From UTCFX2 sp963788145 (GTDB lineage: Bacteria > Chloroflexota > Anaerolineae > Anaerolineales > UBA4823): a DNA stretch of 64,000 bases. The translations under genes and the position numbers were made by a program. Shown one piece after another: positions 9,218 through 19,555 of this stretch; positions within the stretch are counted from its first letter, which is position 1; the number at the start of each line of letters is the position of its first letter. Under the pieces are notes generated by a model, which searched no databases, was not told the DNA's origin, and saw nothing but the letters and a program-made list of their open reading frames with translations. The DNA lies in the NCBI GenBank assembly GCA_963788145.1, contig CAWBFQ010000003.1, positions 434,001-498,000 on the forward strand, given 5' to 3'.

Positions 9218-10300
9218 TCAGATCACCACATAGATAGGGTTGCTGAAAATCCATCCAACAGGGCGACGTTTGAAGAGCCGGTAAGCTTCGACCCGGTAAG
9301 CGCCTGGTTCAGTGCAGATTTGGGTGCACATGGATTGATTCTGCCAGGTCTGGATCACTTGTCCATCCCGCAGCAGGCGGCAATCGGCGGGCGAGGGCAG
9401 CCGAATCTGAAAGGTTACTCCTTTCCTGGCTGAGATTTCTTCGCCAATGCTGGCTTTGCGATCAAACCCATTGGCAATAAAACTGAAACCGCGCGCAGGA
9501 GCGGGCAGGTCGTTGGCGATGAAGGAGTGCCCACGCTGGAGTGCATCCAACACGGCTCGGCGATCTGTTTCCAGGTCGCCTTGTAGATCAGAATCAAGCA
9601 GCAAATGGGTGTTGATAAGGCGAAAATGAAATTCATATGGAAAGATGGTGCGGTGCAGTGGTCCCATACGAATATCTAGGGCGTGTGCGTCGGAACCGCC
9701 AATAGCAACGAAACGCTTTCCTGTAGCGAGCAACTCATCCCAGCGACGCAGAGCTTCAGGGAAGGGGCTGCGATTTATCCTGGCAGGGTTGAATGCATAG
9801 TAAATCGCATGCAATTTCGATTTAAGCAGTAGTTTAAATTCGGAAAGACTATTCCAAATCTCCATACCGTTCAGATCCTGGATTTGCCAGTCGTCCCAGG
9901 AAAGGTCAGCTTCATGAAAAGCAGGCGCAGGTGGGTCAAATGGATGGGCGATGAAGGCAAACCCGCCAAGCCTGCGGATAGCTTTGACCAACCCGGGCAG
10001 GTCGCTAGCCAAAGGTGCCAACTCTTCGTTGACGCCAAACACAAGCAGGTGGCTCTTTTGAGGCTGGCGGGCTTGATCGTGGATTTCCTCTCCAACCAGC
10101 ATCAATACCTGCCTATCTCCGTTTTCTGAACCATGTTGTGAACGGTAATAACCCTCTTTACCCTGGACGAGCACGTTGTGATCGGTTACGATAACTGCAT
10201 CTAAGCCGGCTCGGATGGCTGCCTGGGAGATCTCGGTATGGGTTCCGGTTCCATCGGAATAACAAGTATGCAGATGTAGGTTGACGATGATCTCGGGCAT
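9218..10300 (-). CDS. PHP domain metal-dependent phosphoesterase-like protein
   Basis: 360-aa PHP-superfamily protein. The metal-binding signatures are NLHLHTCYSDGTG at the N-terminus, VTDHNVLVQG, AFIAHPFDPPAPAF, and GGSDAHALDIRMG. The C-terminal 100 residues form a beta-rich region with RLPSPADCRLLRDG, as in other CehA/McbA-like PHP proteins. It is divergent from secG with a 59-bp gap. The substrate is unknown. Confidence 0.85.
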   Translation of the reverse strand: MPEIIVNLHLHTCYSDGTGTHTEISQAAIRAGLDAVIVTDHNVLVQGKEGYYRSQHGSENGDRQVLMLVGEEIHDQARQPQKSHLLVFGVNEELAPLASDLPGLVKAIRRLGGFAFIAHPFDPPAPAFHEADLSWDDWQIQDLNGMEIWNSLSEFKLLLKSKLHAIYYAFNPARINRSPFPEALRRWDELLATGKRFVAIGGSDAHALDIRMGPLHRTIFPYEFHFRLINTHLLLDSDLQGDLETDRRAVLDALQRGHSFIANDLPAPARGFSFIANGFDRKASIGEEISARKGVTFQIRLPSPADCRLLRDGQVIQTWQNQSMCTQICTEPGAYRVEAYRLFKRRPVGWIFSNPIYVVI

Positions 10301-10359
10301 AAGGTATAATCCATCCTGCTTTTAAAATGACCTGATTTGGTTTTTAACTGGAGGAATTT

Positions 10360-10584
10360 GTGCAAACATATATCGATATTGCGTTGATTATAACGTCAAT
10401 CGCATTGATCGTCAGTGTGATCCTGCAAAGCAAAGGCGCTGGGTTGGGCGGGTTAACCGGAGGCGATACAGGCGGTATTTTTACAGCTCGGCGTGGAATT
10501 GAAAAGGTCTTGTTTCGGGTGACGATCGGATTGAGCGCGCTATTCTTCATTCTGGCGATTGCAGCCACCATGGTGACATCCTAA
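10360..10584 (+). CDS. secG: Preprotein translocase subunit SecG
   Basis: 74-aa two-TM subunit of the SecYEG translocon. The first TM is followed by VILQSKGAGLGGLTGGDTGG and the ARRGIEKVLFRVT loop, both diagnostic of SecG, then the second TM. Translation starts at GTG 10360, with GGAGG about 9 bp upstream. The stop is 3 bp before the next gene. Confidence 0.95.
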   Translation: MQTYIDIALIITSIALIVSVILQSKGAGLGGLTGGDTGGIFTARRGIEKVLFRVTIGLSALFFILAIAATMVTS

Positions 10585-10587
10585 GGA

Positions 10588-12309
10588 TTGTCTTCCACTC
10601 GCTATCGTTCATTGAAAAAACTCCGTTGGCAAATTCTGGTCGTGTTCCTGGCGCTGATCGCCATTGGCGTGTTACTTTTCAGCCAGGAGCAGCCTTTGAT
10701 TCCGGATGGCGTGCCACAAGACCAGCCTGTTGTAGGTGGAGTATATTCCGAAGCGTTGGTTGGCAGCCCGATCCGCTTGAACCCAGTTTTGGATTTCTAT
10801 AACCAGGTTGACTTTGACCTGAACAGGCTGATCTTCAGCGGATTGGTGCGCTTTGACGACCGCGGTCTACCGCATGGAGAATTGGCAGATTCGTGGGGTA
10901 TTGCCAAAGATGGACGGTCTTACAGCTTTTCAATTCGCCCGAATGCATTCTGGCATGATGGGACTCCGGTTACCAGTGCGGATGTGATTTTCACGATTAA
11001 CTTAATGAAGGATGAAGCCATACCAATTCCGCATGATCTGCACGAGTTCTGGCAGCAGGTAGAGGTGGTGGCCTTGGATGATAAGACCCTCCAATTTCGC
11101 CTGGCGGAGGCTTTTTCACCTTTTTTGGATTACCTGACAGTCGGTATATTACCGAGCCATTTGTTGGCGTCTCTGTCAACGGATGAATTGATAGACTCCC
11201 CTTATAACCTGCAACCGGTGGGTAGTGGTCCATATCGCTTCAAATCGCTAGAAGCGAGCGAGAATCAGATTACGGGAGTGCTTCTGGAGGCTTCTTCGAA
11301 TTATTATGGCGACCAGCCGTTCATCCAGGAGCTGCATTTCCGCTTTTACCAGGATGCAGAAAGCGCCCTAACTGCTTTCGAGCAAGGAGAAGTGATGGGC
11401 GTAGGTTATATCCCAACCGATCTGATCGGGCGGGCTCTTGCAAACGAAGAGATGCAAATCTTCACTGGTCGATTGCCTAAGATTAATCTAGTATATCTGA
11501 ATCTGGATAATAAAGACCTGCCTTTTTTCAAAGAATTGGAGATACGGCGGGCGTTAATGATGGCAATTAACCGAGATTGGATCATTAACCATATAATGGG
11601 CGGGCAGGCGATCCTGGCGAACGGTCCGATTTTCCCGGAAAACTGGGCTTTCTATGGCGGTGGAAGCAGGGTTACTTTTGACCCGGACCAAGCCTTGGAG
11701 ATTATCAAGCAGGCTGGCTACACTATCCCGGCGTCCGGAGGCCGCAGCCGAGAGAAGGATGGCTACCGGCTTGAATTCGAATTGGCTTTTCCTGACCAGC
11801 AGCCATATCCCGCAATTGCTGAGGAAATCCAACAAGACTGGGGGCGCATTGGTGTAATTGTGACGCTGAAGGCGGTTCCGTATGCAGAGTTGCTGGAGAA
11901 ATACCTACAGCCACGCACATACCAAGCCGCGCTGGTAGAGTTGGATTTATCGCGCTCACCCGATCCCGACCCTTATCCATTCTGGCACCAGGCCCAGATT
12001 ACCTCCGGACAAAATTACGCTCAATGGGATGATCGCCAGGTGAGCGAGTATTTGGAGCAGGCACGCGTTCTGGATGACTACAATGAGCGCACGCGGCGTT
12101 ACCGCAACTTCCAAGTCCGCTTTGCGACGGAAATGCCAGCCTTGATGCTTTATTATCCGACTTATTCATATGGGGTAGTTCGAAGTGTATTCGGGGTTAG
12201 TATGGGACCTCTACATGATCCCAGCGATCGTTTTGGTAATATCGTTTCCTGGTATTTGCAAACTGCGCCGAAAGCCCAACTGCTGGTGACGGAAACTCCC
12301 CAACCTTGA
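10588..12309 (+). CDS. ABC transporter substrate-binding protein, family 5 (peptide type)
   Basis: 573-aa extracytoplasmic solute-binding protein of the DppA/OppA class. One N-terminal TM (about 12-30) with no lipobox Cys suggests a membrane-anchored form. The signature stretch is LADSWGIAKDGRSYSFSIRP with FWHDGTPVTSADVIFTI, followed by QPVGSGPYRFKSLE. Start is TTG 10588, three bases after secG; AAGGA lies directly against it, so an alternative start is possible. No permease genes are adjacent, so the substrate and transporter partner are unknown. Confidence 0.88.
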   Translation: MSSTRYRSLKKLRWQILVVFLALIAIGVLLFSQEQPLIPDGVPQDQPVVGGVYSEALVGSPIRLNPVLDFYNQVDFDLNRLIFSGLVRFDDRGLPHGELADSWGIAKDGRSYSFSIRPNAFWHDGTPVTSADVIFTINLMKDEAIPIPHDLHEFWQQVEVVALDDKTLQFRLAEAFSPFLDYLTVGILPSHLLASLSTDELIDSPYNLQPVGSGPYRFKSLEASENQITGVLLEASSNYYGDQPFIQELHFRFYQDAESALTAFEQGEVMGVGYIPTDLIGRALANEEMQIFTGRLPKINLVYLNLDNKDLPFFKELEIRRALMMAINRDWIINHIMGGQAILANGPIFPENWAFYGGGSRVTFDPDQALEIIKQAGYTIPASGGRSREKDGYRLEFELAFPDQQPYPAIAEEIQQDWGRIGVIVTLKAVPYAELLEKYLQPRTYQAALVELDLSRSPDPDPYPFWHQAQITSGQNYAQWDDRQVSEYLEQARVLDDYNERTRRYRNFQVRFATEMPALMLYYPTYSYGVVRSVFGVSMGPLHDPSDRFGNIVSWYLQTAPKAQLLVTETPQP

Positions 12310-12323
12310 ATGATTTGACAGGA

Positions 12324-14786
12324 TCAAGGCGTGCGGTCGTAGATTAAACGATAGATGCTAAAATTCTCATAGATCCTGCGAAGATAATCACGTGTTTCTG
12401 CGAAGCGAATGATCTCGAGATAGAGGTCTGGATCATCTGTAGCAAGTTGCTTCCAAGCCAGGGCGTTGCCTGGGCCGGCATTATAGGCAGCCAGGGATGC
12501 ATACAGGTCTCCGTCAAACAGTTCACGCTGGCGGTCCAGGTAATCAACCCCTAGAGTCAGGTTAACAATAGGGCGGATCAGATCCTCGGAGGTGTAATTC
12601 TCTGGCCAGCCCAGTTTAGTGGCTATTTCATCTCCAGTTGCGGGGATGATCTGCATCAAGCCGCGCGCACCGGCGGATGAGTTTACAAAGCCTTCGAACA
12701 GGCTCTCCTGGCGAATTAATGCATATAGAAATAATGGATGAAAGCCGTATTGTTGGGCAAGGGGCATGAGCAGATCAGCATAGTAGGTTCCAAAACGGAC
12801 ATGGTTGAAGTAAATTGGGGCACTCAGAGTAGCCGCGTCTGTCATCGTAGCCAGGTCAAGTACCTGGCGGGCAGCCATGATCGTGGGACGGTATGCGCCT
12901 AGTTCGAGAAAAACCTGGATGAGCTGAAAAGTGCGCACAGGATCGGACTGGGAAAGCTGGCGCAGGATCTCAAACTCACCGCGCGCTTGATCGTACAAGC
13001 CCAATTTCCAGAGCTGCAACCCGCGCTTGAAATATGGATCAGCCAGCAAATCCGGGGGGGGTGAAGCGGGATCAATCGTAAGGCTAGTTTCCTGAGGCAG
13101 ATGGAAGGTGGTCTTGACCCATTCTTCTGCTTTTCGTTGCTCTGCTGGCAAATCAAAGGCCAGATCGTAAGTGATGGGAGGTTGGAATATCGTGCGATCG
13201 TGGATGATATCACGGGCACGTTCGCTATAATACCCAGTTGGGTCAATTGCAGCGGCGTTCTGCCATGCGGCGAGAGCTGCTTCCATGTCGCCCGCACCGG
13301 CAAGCGATTTAGCAACCCAGAAGCGGGCAGCAGCTTTGTCCTCCAATGTAACTGCGATCGCCTCGAAGCGCTCGAATGCTTCTTTCGATGCGAGAAAATC
13401 TCCCAGACGGTAGTGGGCGAGGGCGGAGAGAAAGCGAGAGCGCACCGTGCGCTCATCGTTTGGATATTCGCTGGCTTGGCGGTCCCAAAGATCGCTGGCT
13501 TGGGCGAGTTGATTGTCCATTTCAGCGATCTGGGCGGCATCGAACAGAAATTCGGCCGCTCGCGGCTGACCGGGAGATAGATCAACGAACGCGGTCAGGG
13601 TTTGAATGGCTTGCTGATGCTCGGACAGGAAAGCCCACTGGGTGTACGCTTTTTGTTCCCAGGTGTCATCCCAGAGTGGATGGTCGGCGAAACTGGTTTC
13701 AGTGTACTTTTCAATTAATTCGTCCCACTGTTTGATGGCATCGGTATAATTGCCTTGGGTGCGGGCTGTCAGCCCATAATAATAATGTGCGGCGACGGGA
13801 TCAGCTGGTTCATTCTGCAGGTAGTGATCGAAAGCTGCCATAGCCGGACCGTACTGACCGGCATGATAATCGATGATGCCGCGCTGGAGTTCATCGACGG
13901 TCACTCCGGCTTCAACAAGGGCTACCAGGGCGGAATAAGTATCATAGGATTTTGGATATTGATTGACGGCATCTAGAAAAGCGGTGTGGGCATTCTCGAC
14001 CTGTCCCAACTCCAAATAGGACTGGCCTTTGCGCAAATCGACCAAAGCTCGAGTGTATTCATTGGCAGTCTGGTTGTAAATATTATCATAAAGGGTTAGA
14101 GCGGTGGAATGATCGCCTTCCAGGGCGTAGGAGCGAGCCAGCTTGAGACGAAGTTCGATTTCATCCAGCACGCTGGGGGCGCCTATGGCGGCCTGAAAAT
14201 CGACCGCGGCTTGGGCGAAATCGCCAGCAGCAAAAAGGGAATCGCCGCGCAGGTTGAGGATATAGGCGTCGATCACGCCGGGATTCAGCACCAGATAGTT
14301 CAGGTATTCCTGTGCGGCTTCGGTATGTTTTCCTTGCTGGGTATAAGTCTGCGCAAGGAAGAAATGGGCGGCTCTATTCTGAACGGATTCGGGCTGCTCG
14401 TTAATTAGTTTTTCGAGGATAGCAGTGGCTTCAATGAAATTAGATGCCATCAAGTGGCTGCGAGCGCTGCCGAGCAAGGCTTCAGCAGCGACCGATGGGT
14501 CGGCGGTATTATCGAAAGCAAGCTGAAATTCCACTAACGCATTTTCCCAATCGCCGTTGAGCAATGCCTGCTCGGCGGTGAGGATGCGGACGGTTGGTAA
14601 AGGGGTCGGGCTGGGGGGTGGAGTGAAGGTCGCTGTAGGGATCGCACTGGGCGGGATTGGGTTGACCTGGGTTGGCTCAGGCGGCTCTGAAAAGGAGGGC
14701 GCAACTGAAGAGCTTGACCGGATGCAGGCTGAGAGCAGCAACAGCAAAGAAATAAGCAGTGAGCAAAAACGAGATACAGATTTCAT
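12324..14786 (-). CDS. TPR-repeat lytic transglycosylase (SLT domain) lipoprotein
   Basis: 820-aa lipoprotein. The signal peptide ends in a lipobox (LLLLSACIRS), then a Pro/Thr-rich linker. About residues 70-600 are tetratricopeptide-type helical repeats. The C-terminal Slt70-like domain has ALIRQESLFEGFVNSSAGAR with catalytic Glu, GLMQIIPATG, and AAYNAGPGNA. It would cleave peptidoglycan outside the membrane. It is convergent with the solute-binding protein gene, 14 bp apart. Confidence 0.92.
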   Translation of the reverse strand: MKSVSRFCSLLISLLLLLSACIRSSSSVAPSFSEPPEPTQVNPIPPSAIPTATFTPPPSPTPLPTVRILTAEQALLNGDWENALVEFQLAFDNTADPSVAAEALLGSARSHLMASNFIEATAILEKLINEQPESVQNRAAHFFLAQTYTQQGKHTEAAQEYLNYLVLNPGVIDAYILNLRGDSLFAAGDFAQAAVDFQAAIGAPSVLDEIELRLKLARSYALEGDHSTALTLYDNIYNQTANEYTRALVDLRKGQSYLELGQVENAHTAFLDAVNQYPKSYDTYSALVALVEAGVTVDELQRGIIDYHAGQYGPAMAAFDHYLQNEPADPVAAHYYYGLTARTQGNYTDAIKQWDELIEKYTETSFADHPLWDDTWEQKAYTQWAFLSEHQQAIQTLTAFVDLSPGQPRAAEFLFDAAQIAEMDNQLAQASDLWDRQASEYPNDERTVRSRFLSALAHYRLGDFLASKEAFERFEAIAVTLEDKAAARFWVAKSLAGAGDMEAALAAWQNAAAIDPTGYYSERARDIIHDRTIFQPPITYDLAFDLPAEQRKAEEWVKTTFHLPQETSLTIDPASPPPDLLADPYFKRGLQLWKLGLYDQARGEFEILRQLSQSDPVRTFQLIQVFLELGAYRPTIMAARQVLDLATMTDAATLSAPIYFNHVRFGTYYADLLMPLAQQYGFHPLFLYALIRQESLFEGFVNSSAGARGLMQIIPATGDEIATKLGWPENYTSEDLIRPIVNLTLGVDYLDRQRELFDGDLYASLAAYNAGPGNALAWKQLATDDPDLYLEIIRFAETRDYLRRIYENFSIYRLIYDRTP

Positions 14787-14938
14787 CCGAGAGAATATAA
14801 TCTATTCGAAGGATCGTGTCAATAAAGCGATGCGTTTCGAACCTACAAAAGGGAGTATAAGGAGGTTGACGATGATCGGGTTGCGTGCTACACTGGCGCG
14901 GTTTGAAGGAAGAATGGATACATGAAGGGAGCGGTTGG

Positions 14939-15991
14939 ATGAGGACAGTAGAATGGGATGAGCGCAGCGGCGTGCTGAGATTGATTGATCAGCGCTTGTT
15001 GCCGGGAGAACTGCAGGTTGTGAGTTTGCATACCAGCCAGCAAGTTGCTGATGCGATCCAAACCATGGTGGTGAGAGGCGCGCCGGCAATTGGAGCAGCG
15101 GCTGCATTTGGATTGGCGCTCGCGGCACAGCAGTCGCGAGCTGGCACCAGGTTGGAATTGCTTGACGAATTGCGCATAGCCAGCTTGAAGCTGCAGAACG
15201 CACGTCCCACCGCGGTAAATCTGAGCTGGGCTCTTAAGCGGGTACTTCAAGTGGTGGAGAAAACACCAGGAGGGGTGAACAACCTGCGCAAGGCTGTCCT
15301 GGAAGAGGCGCAGAGGATCGCTGATGAAGATGTGCGCACAAATCAAGAGATGGCATTATTTGGAGCTTCCCTGATTGATGATGGCGATACCATTATTCAT
15401 CATTGCAACACAGGTGCACTGGCGGCTGTGGATTGGGGGACTGCGCTTGGTGTAATCCGAATGGCGCACGAGCAGGGCAAGCATATTCACGTATTGGTGG
15501 ACGAGACTCGGCCTCGGCTTCAAGGCGCCAGACTGACGGCCTGGGAGTTGGGACAGTACGGGATCTCTTATGAGATTATTGCAGATGGAGCGGCTGGTTT
15601 CTTTCTATACTCGGGAGATGTGCACAAGGTTTTCTTTGGCGCTGACCGGGTCTCAGCAAACGGAGATGTAGCTAACAAGATCGGGACTTATATGTTGGCG
15701 CTTGCAGCGCGCGATAACGATGTTCCAGTTTACCCGGTGGTGCCGATTTCGACGATCGATCTGGTTACTGCTGATGGGAACTCGATCCCGATTGAAGAGC
15801 GCAACCAGGAAGAGGTGTTAGGGATTGAGTTCGAGGGATTGCGGGCGACTCCAGTTGGAGCAAAGGCGCGCAACCCAGCTTTTGATGTGACTCCACACCG
15901 CCTGGTCAGTGCGATCGTGACCGAGGTTGGGATCATTTATCCACCATTTCTGCGCAATTTAAGACGAGCCGTAGAAGCGAAATTGAAGTAA
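14939..15991 (+). CDS. mtnA: S-methyl-5-thioribose-1-phosphate isomerase
   Basis: Isomerase of the methionine salvage pathway (methylthioribose-1-P to methylthioribulose-1-P), about 350 aa. Family segments are RGAPAIGAAAAFGLALA, HHCNTGALAAVDWG with the catalytic Cys, DETRPRLQGARLTAWEL, and FFGADRVSANGDVANKIGTY with the catalytic Asp. ATG 14939 (GAAGGGA 10 bp upstream) fits the family N-terminus MRTVEWDE; an upstream ATG at 14885 would add 18 uncharacteristic residues. It lies before a PfkB kinase and ahcY, forming a thiomethyl/adenosine recycling group. Confidence 0.93.
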   Translation: MRTVEWDERSGVLRLIDQRLLPGELQVVSLHTSQQVADAIQTMVVRGAPAIGAAAAFGLALAAQQSRAGTRLELLDELRIASLKLQNARPTAVNLSWALKRVLQVVEKTPGGVNNLRKAVLEEAQRIADEDVRTNQEMALFGASLIDDGDTIIHHCNTGALAAVDWGTALGVIRMAHEQGKHIHVLVDETRPRLQGARLTAWELGQYGISYEIIADGAAGFFLYSGDVHKVFFGADRVSANGDVANKIGTYMLALAARDNDVPVYPVVPISTIDLVTADGNSIPIEERNQEEVLGIEFEGLRATPVGAKARNPAFDVTPHRLVSAIVTEVGIIYPPFLRNLRRAVEAKLK

Positions 15992-16050
15992 AATAGTCTC
16001 CGCGTTTGCAGCGTAATCAAATGTGATAGGATTGCTTCAACAGATAACTC

Positions 16051-17048
16051 ATGGAAATACTTTTGACAGGCTCTGTAGCTTTCGACTATTTAATGTCGTT
16101 CCCCGGCTATTTTAAAGATCATTTTTTGACTGACCGGCTGGATTCGATCAGCCTTTCTTTTTTGGTCGAGTTAATGATTAAAATGCCGGGCGGAATTGCT
16201 CCAAATATTGCATACACCATGGCATTGTTGGGTTCTCACCCCCACCTATGGGCGGCTGTAGGCGAAGATTTTGGGGAATACAAAGCTGAATTGGAACGGC
16301 GGGGTATTGACACTGCGGGAGTGCAGGTGATCCCGGGCGTTTTCACTGCTTCGTTTTTTGTCAACACCGACCGCGCCAATGCTCAGATCGCCAGTTTTTA
16401 CCCAGGAGCGATGGCGCATGCAGCTGAGCTTTCTTTGCGGGAGATTTCCCCACTTCCTGATCTGGTGGTGATCTCGCCAAATGACCCCAAGGCAATGGGC
16501 TTATATTGTGACGAATGCCAACAAATGGGCGTGCCATATGTGTACGATCCATCTCAGCAAATCGTCAGGCTAAACCGGGATGAGCTACGCAGCGGGATCC
16601 AGGGCGCACGAGCGATGTTTGTGAATGATTATGAATATGCCCTGATCCAGAAAATGACCGGGCTCGCAGCAAATAGCGTACTGGAAAATCACCCCCAGGC
16701 TTTTGTGATAGTAACGCGCGGCAAGGAAGGGGCTGAGGTGCATTCCAACCAAGGCATCCTTAAAATCCCGATTGTTGAACCGCGGTAATCCTGGATCCGA
16801 CCGAAGTCGGAGATGCTTTTCGTGGTGGCTTCCTGACTGGCTTGGATCAGGGTTTTAACCTGGAACTTTGCGGAGAAATGGGGGCGATGGCAGCTACATA
16901 CTGCTTGGAGCAGCAAGGATCACAAGGACATTCGTATAGCATTGCGGAATATATTGCCCGTTTCCGAGAAATCTTTCGACGATCATGGGCAGTTGGACTG
17001 CATGTTGATCACCTAATAATCAATAGATATGGAGAATTTGATGGATAA
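16051..17048 (+). CDS. PfkB-family kinase, probably adenosine kinase, one frameshift
   Basis: Ribokinase/PfkB-fold sugar or nucleoside kinase of about 330 aa. GGIAPNIAYTMALLG near residue 50 is the substrate-binding signature found in prokaryotic adenosine-kinase-like PfkB members. The first frame stops at 16788 after KIPIVEPR. The next frame continues at once with VILDPTEVGDAFRGGF (PfkB signature 2 with the catalytic Asp) and ends at 17048. A small indel near 16780-16786 restores one protein. The end overlaps the ahcY start by 8 bp. Adenosine as substrate is inferred from adjacency to ahcY. Confidence 0.82.
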
Positions 17049-18300
17049 TTTTGACGTGAAAGACCTCAAGCTGGCCGAGGGCGGTCGGCGGAGAATAGAA
17101 TGGGCTGAGCGAGAGATGCCGGTCTTGCGATTAATCCGCGAGCGCTTCAAGAAGGAGCGTCCATTAGAAGGGATGCGGATATCGGCCTGTCTCCATGTGA
17201 CTACCGAGACTGCCAATTTGATGAACACCTTGCATTTGGGTGGCGCGGATGTTGTTTTGACGGCATCGAACCCGCTTTCGACGCAGGATGATGTGGCGGC
17301 TTGTCTGGTTTCACAGTATGAGATCCCCACTTTTGCCATCAAAGGTGAGGATAATGTTACCTATTATAAACACATCCACGCGGCGCTTGCTCACAAACCG
17401 CATATAACGATGGATGATGGAGCCGACCTGGTCAGCACACTGCATAAGGAATATCGGGATCAACTGGCAGGTGTGTTGGGTGGAACAGAAGAGACCACTA
17501 CCGGAGTAATCCGGCTGCGAGCGATGGCGGCAGATGGCGCATTAGCATTTCCTGTGATTGCGGTGAACGATGCAATGACCAAGCATCTGTTCGATAATCG
17601 CTACGGCACCGGTCAATCGACGATCGATGGCATAGTGCGGGCAACCAATGTATTGCTGGCCGGAAAGAACTTCGTCATTGCAGGGTTATGGCTGGTGTGG
17701 GCGCGGTCTGGCGATGCGCGCTCGCGGCATGGGAGCGAATGTGATTGTAACTGAAGTGGATCCTTTGCCAGCCCTAGAAGCGGTGATGGATGGCTTCAGG
17801 GTGATGCCGATGGAGGAGGCTGTCCGTATTGGAGATATCTTCGTGACTGTGACCGGAGATATTAACGTGATCGATCAGCGCCATTTTGAAAAATGAAAGA
17901 TGGCGCCATTGTGGCTAATTCAGGCCATTTTAATGTCGAAATCAATATCCCGGCTCTGGAAGAAATGTCTACACACAAGCGTCTGGTTCGACCGTTTGTT
18001 GAACAATACGTATTACCGGATGGAAGGTTAATCAACATTCTGGGCGAAGGCAGGTTGATTAATCTGGCCTCTGCTGAAGGTCATCCCGCCAGCGTGATGG
18101 ATATGTCCTTTGCCAACCAGGCGCTCAGCCTGGAGTATATGGTGACAAAACGCAGCAAGCTCGAAAAGAAGGTTTACGGTGTGCCGCACGAGATTGACAG
18201 CGAAATTGCTCGCTTGAAATTAAATGGAATGAATATCAAGATTGATACTTTGACCGCAGAACAGGTCGCATATCTGAATTCATGGGAAGAAGGCACATAA
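17041..18300 (+). CDS. ahcY: Adenosylhomocysteinase, two frameshifts
   Basis: S-adenosylhomocysteine hydrolase (NAD-dependent), about 419 aa after correction. Recognisable are ACLHVTTETANLMNTLHLGG, GGTEETTTGV, VNDAMTKHLFDNRYGTGQS, the NAD-binding AGYGWCGRGLAMRARGMGA, and DGAIVANSGHFNVEINIPAL. Frame changes fall at GGGTT (about 17683-17687), where one base too many splits the GYGWCGRG motif, and at a run of five A (17889-17893), where a sixth A would join HFEK to MKDGAIV. Both look like homopolymer indels. The start ATG 17041 has GGAG 8 bp upstream. It recycles the SAH product of methylation; adenosine would pass to the kinase next to it. Confidence 0.9.
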
Positions 18301-18321
18301 TTCCGGTTTTTTGAGAATAGT

Positions 18322-18356
18322 AATCATAGGGCAAGATTATTTCTTGCCCTATGATT
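18322..18356. terminator. Perfect 15-bp stem-loop after ahcY
   Basis: Inverted repeat AATCATAGGGCAAGA / TCTTGCCCTATGATT with a 5-base loop, 22 bp after the ahcY stop. No clear T-tract follows, so it may terminate in a factor-dependent way or protect the 3' end. Its GGGCAAGA core recurs in the hairpin after greA. Confidence 0.65.
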
Positions 18357-18381
18357 GAGACAGATTTGTTCAAGGAGCGCA

Positions 18382-19533
18382 ATGTACCTGAAACGTGAAC
18401 AGCTTGAAGCCCTGGAAGATCAAAGTCTGGCGCCATATGGGTGCCACAGCCAGATTTCAAAAGGCCGGGAGTATCCAGAAAAAGAACCCGCATACCGGAC
18501 TGCATTTCAACGCGACAGAGACCGTATCTTGCATACAACCGCTTTCCGTCGGCTGGAATACAAGACGCAAGTATTCTTCAATTATGAAGGTGATTATTAC
18601 CGTACCCGGCTGACCCACACGCTCGAAGTCGCCCAGATAGGAAGGACGATCGCGCGAGCGTTGGGGGCGAATGAGGACTTGGTTGAGGCGATTAGTCTGG
18701 CTCATGACCTGGGGCACAGCGCGTTTGGGCATTCTGGTGAGGTGGCTTTGGGGCGGTTGATGCGTGATTTTGATGGTTTCGATCATAACAAACAATCCTT
18801 GCGGATTGTGACCACTTTAGAGCGACGCTACCCGGATTTTCCCGGTTTGAATTTGACTTGGGAAGTACGGGAAGGGATGGTGAAACACGAGTCGGAATAT
18901 GATATTTCGGACGCATCCGAATACGACCCACAATTGCGCGGCAATCTAGAAGCTCAAATCGTAAACGTAGCAGACGAATTAGCCTATACTGCCCATGATT
19001 TGGATGATGGGCTGCGTTCCGGGATGATAACGCCAAGCAAGCTGGATGGTATAACGCTTTGGGAAATCTTGTTGGAGAGTGTGGGTGAGCGCGAGAGTGA
19101 GGTGGACGATCTGGCGCGGCACCGATTGATCCGGCGGATGATTGGGATGGAAGTGAGCGATGTGATCGAGACTACTCACCAGCGTTTACAGGATAGTAAT
19201 GTTCGTTCAGCCGAAGAGTTGCAGCAACTGCCCTATAATGTGATCGCTTTTAGCGAGGATATGACCCGCCGGAACCGCCAACTTAAGGATTTCTTGTATG
19301 CTAAGTTATACCGGCATTACAGGGTGGAGCGGATGGCTGTGAAAGCCGAAAAGGTGATCGAGGATCTTTTTCATGGTTTCCGTAAGGAACCGTTCACGCT
19401 GCCAGCCCATGTTCAGGAGCAGGTCGAGTTTTTTGGATTGGAACGGACCATTTGCGATTATATCGCTGGGATGACCGACCGATATGCCATCGAAGAACAT
19501 CAAAAGATATTCGATCCACGGGTGAAGCCATAA
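18382..19533 (+). CDS. Deoxyguanosinetriphosphate triphosphohydrolase-like protein (HD domain)
   Basis: 383-aa HD-superfamily phosphohydrolase of the dGTPase-like group that removes triphosphate from dNTPs. The metal-binding residues are visible: His in RLTHTLEVAQIGR, the His-Asp pair in AISLAHDLGHSAFGHSGE, and the later Asp in NVADELAYTAHDLDDGLRSG. ATG 18382, with AAGGAG 5-10 bp upstream, is preferred to the longer frame from 18355, which would start in the hairpin region. greA follows 22 bp downstream. The biological substrate is not defined by sequence. Confidence 0.9.
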   Translation: MYLKREQLEALEDQSLAPYGCHSQISKGREYPEKEPAYRTAFQRDRDRILHTTAFRRLEYKTQVFFNYEGDYYRTRLTHTLEVAQIGRTIARALGANEDLVEAISLAHDLGHSAFGHSGEVALGRLMRDFDGFDHNKQSLRIVTTLERRYPDFPGLNLTWEVREGMVKHESEYDISDASEYDPQLRGNLEAQIVNVADELAYTAHDLDDGLRSGMITPSKLDGITLWEILLESVGERESEVDDLARHRLIRRMIGMEVSDVIETTHQRLQDSNVRSAEELQQLPYNVIAFSEDMTRRNRQLKDFLYAKLYRHYRVERMAVKAEKVIEDLFHGFRKEPFTLPAHVQEQVEFFGLERTICDYIAGMTDRYAIEEHQKIFDPRVKP

Positions 19534-19555
19534 GCAGAGGAAGGACCAAGATATT

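Noticed and set aside
17041..18300. ahcY as a pseudogene
   Set aside because: Two single-base homopolymer changes restore every catalytic and NAD-binding motif with no other damage, so an assembly error is more likely.
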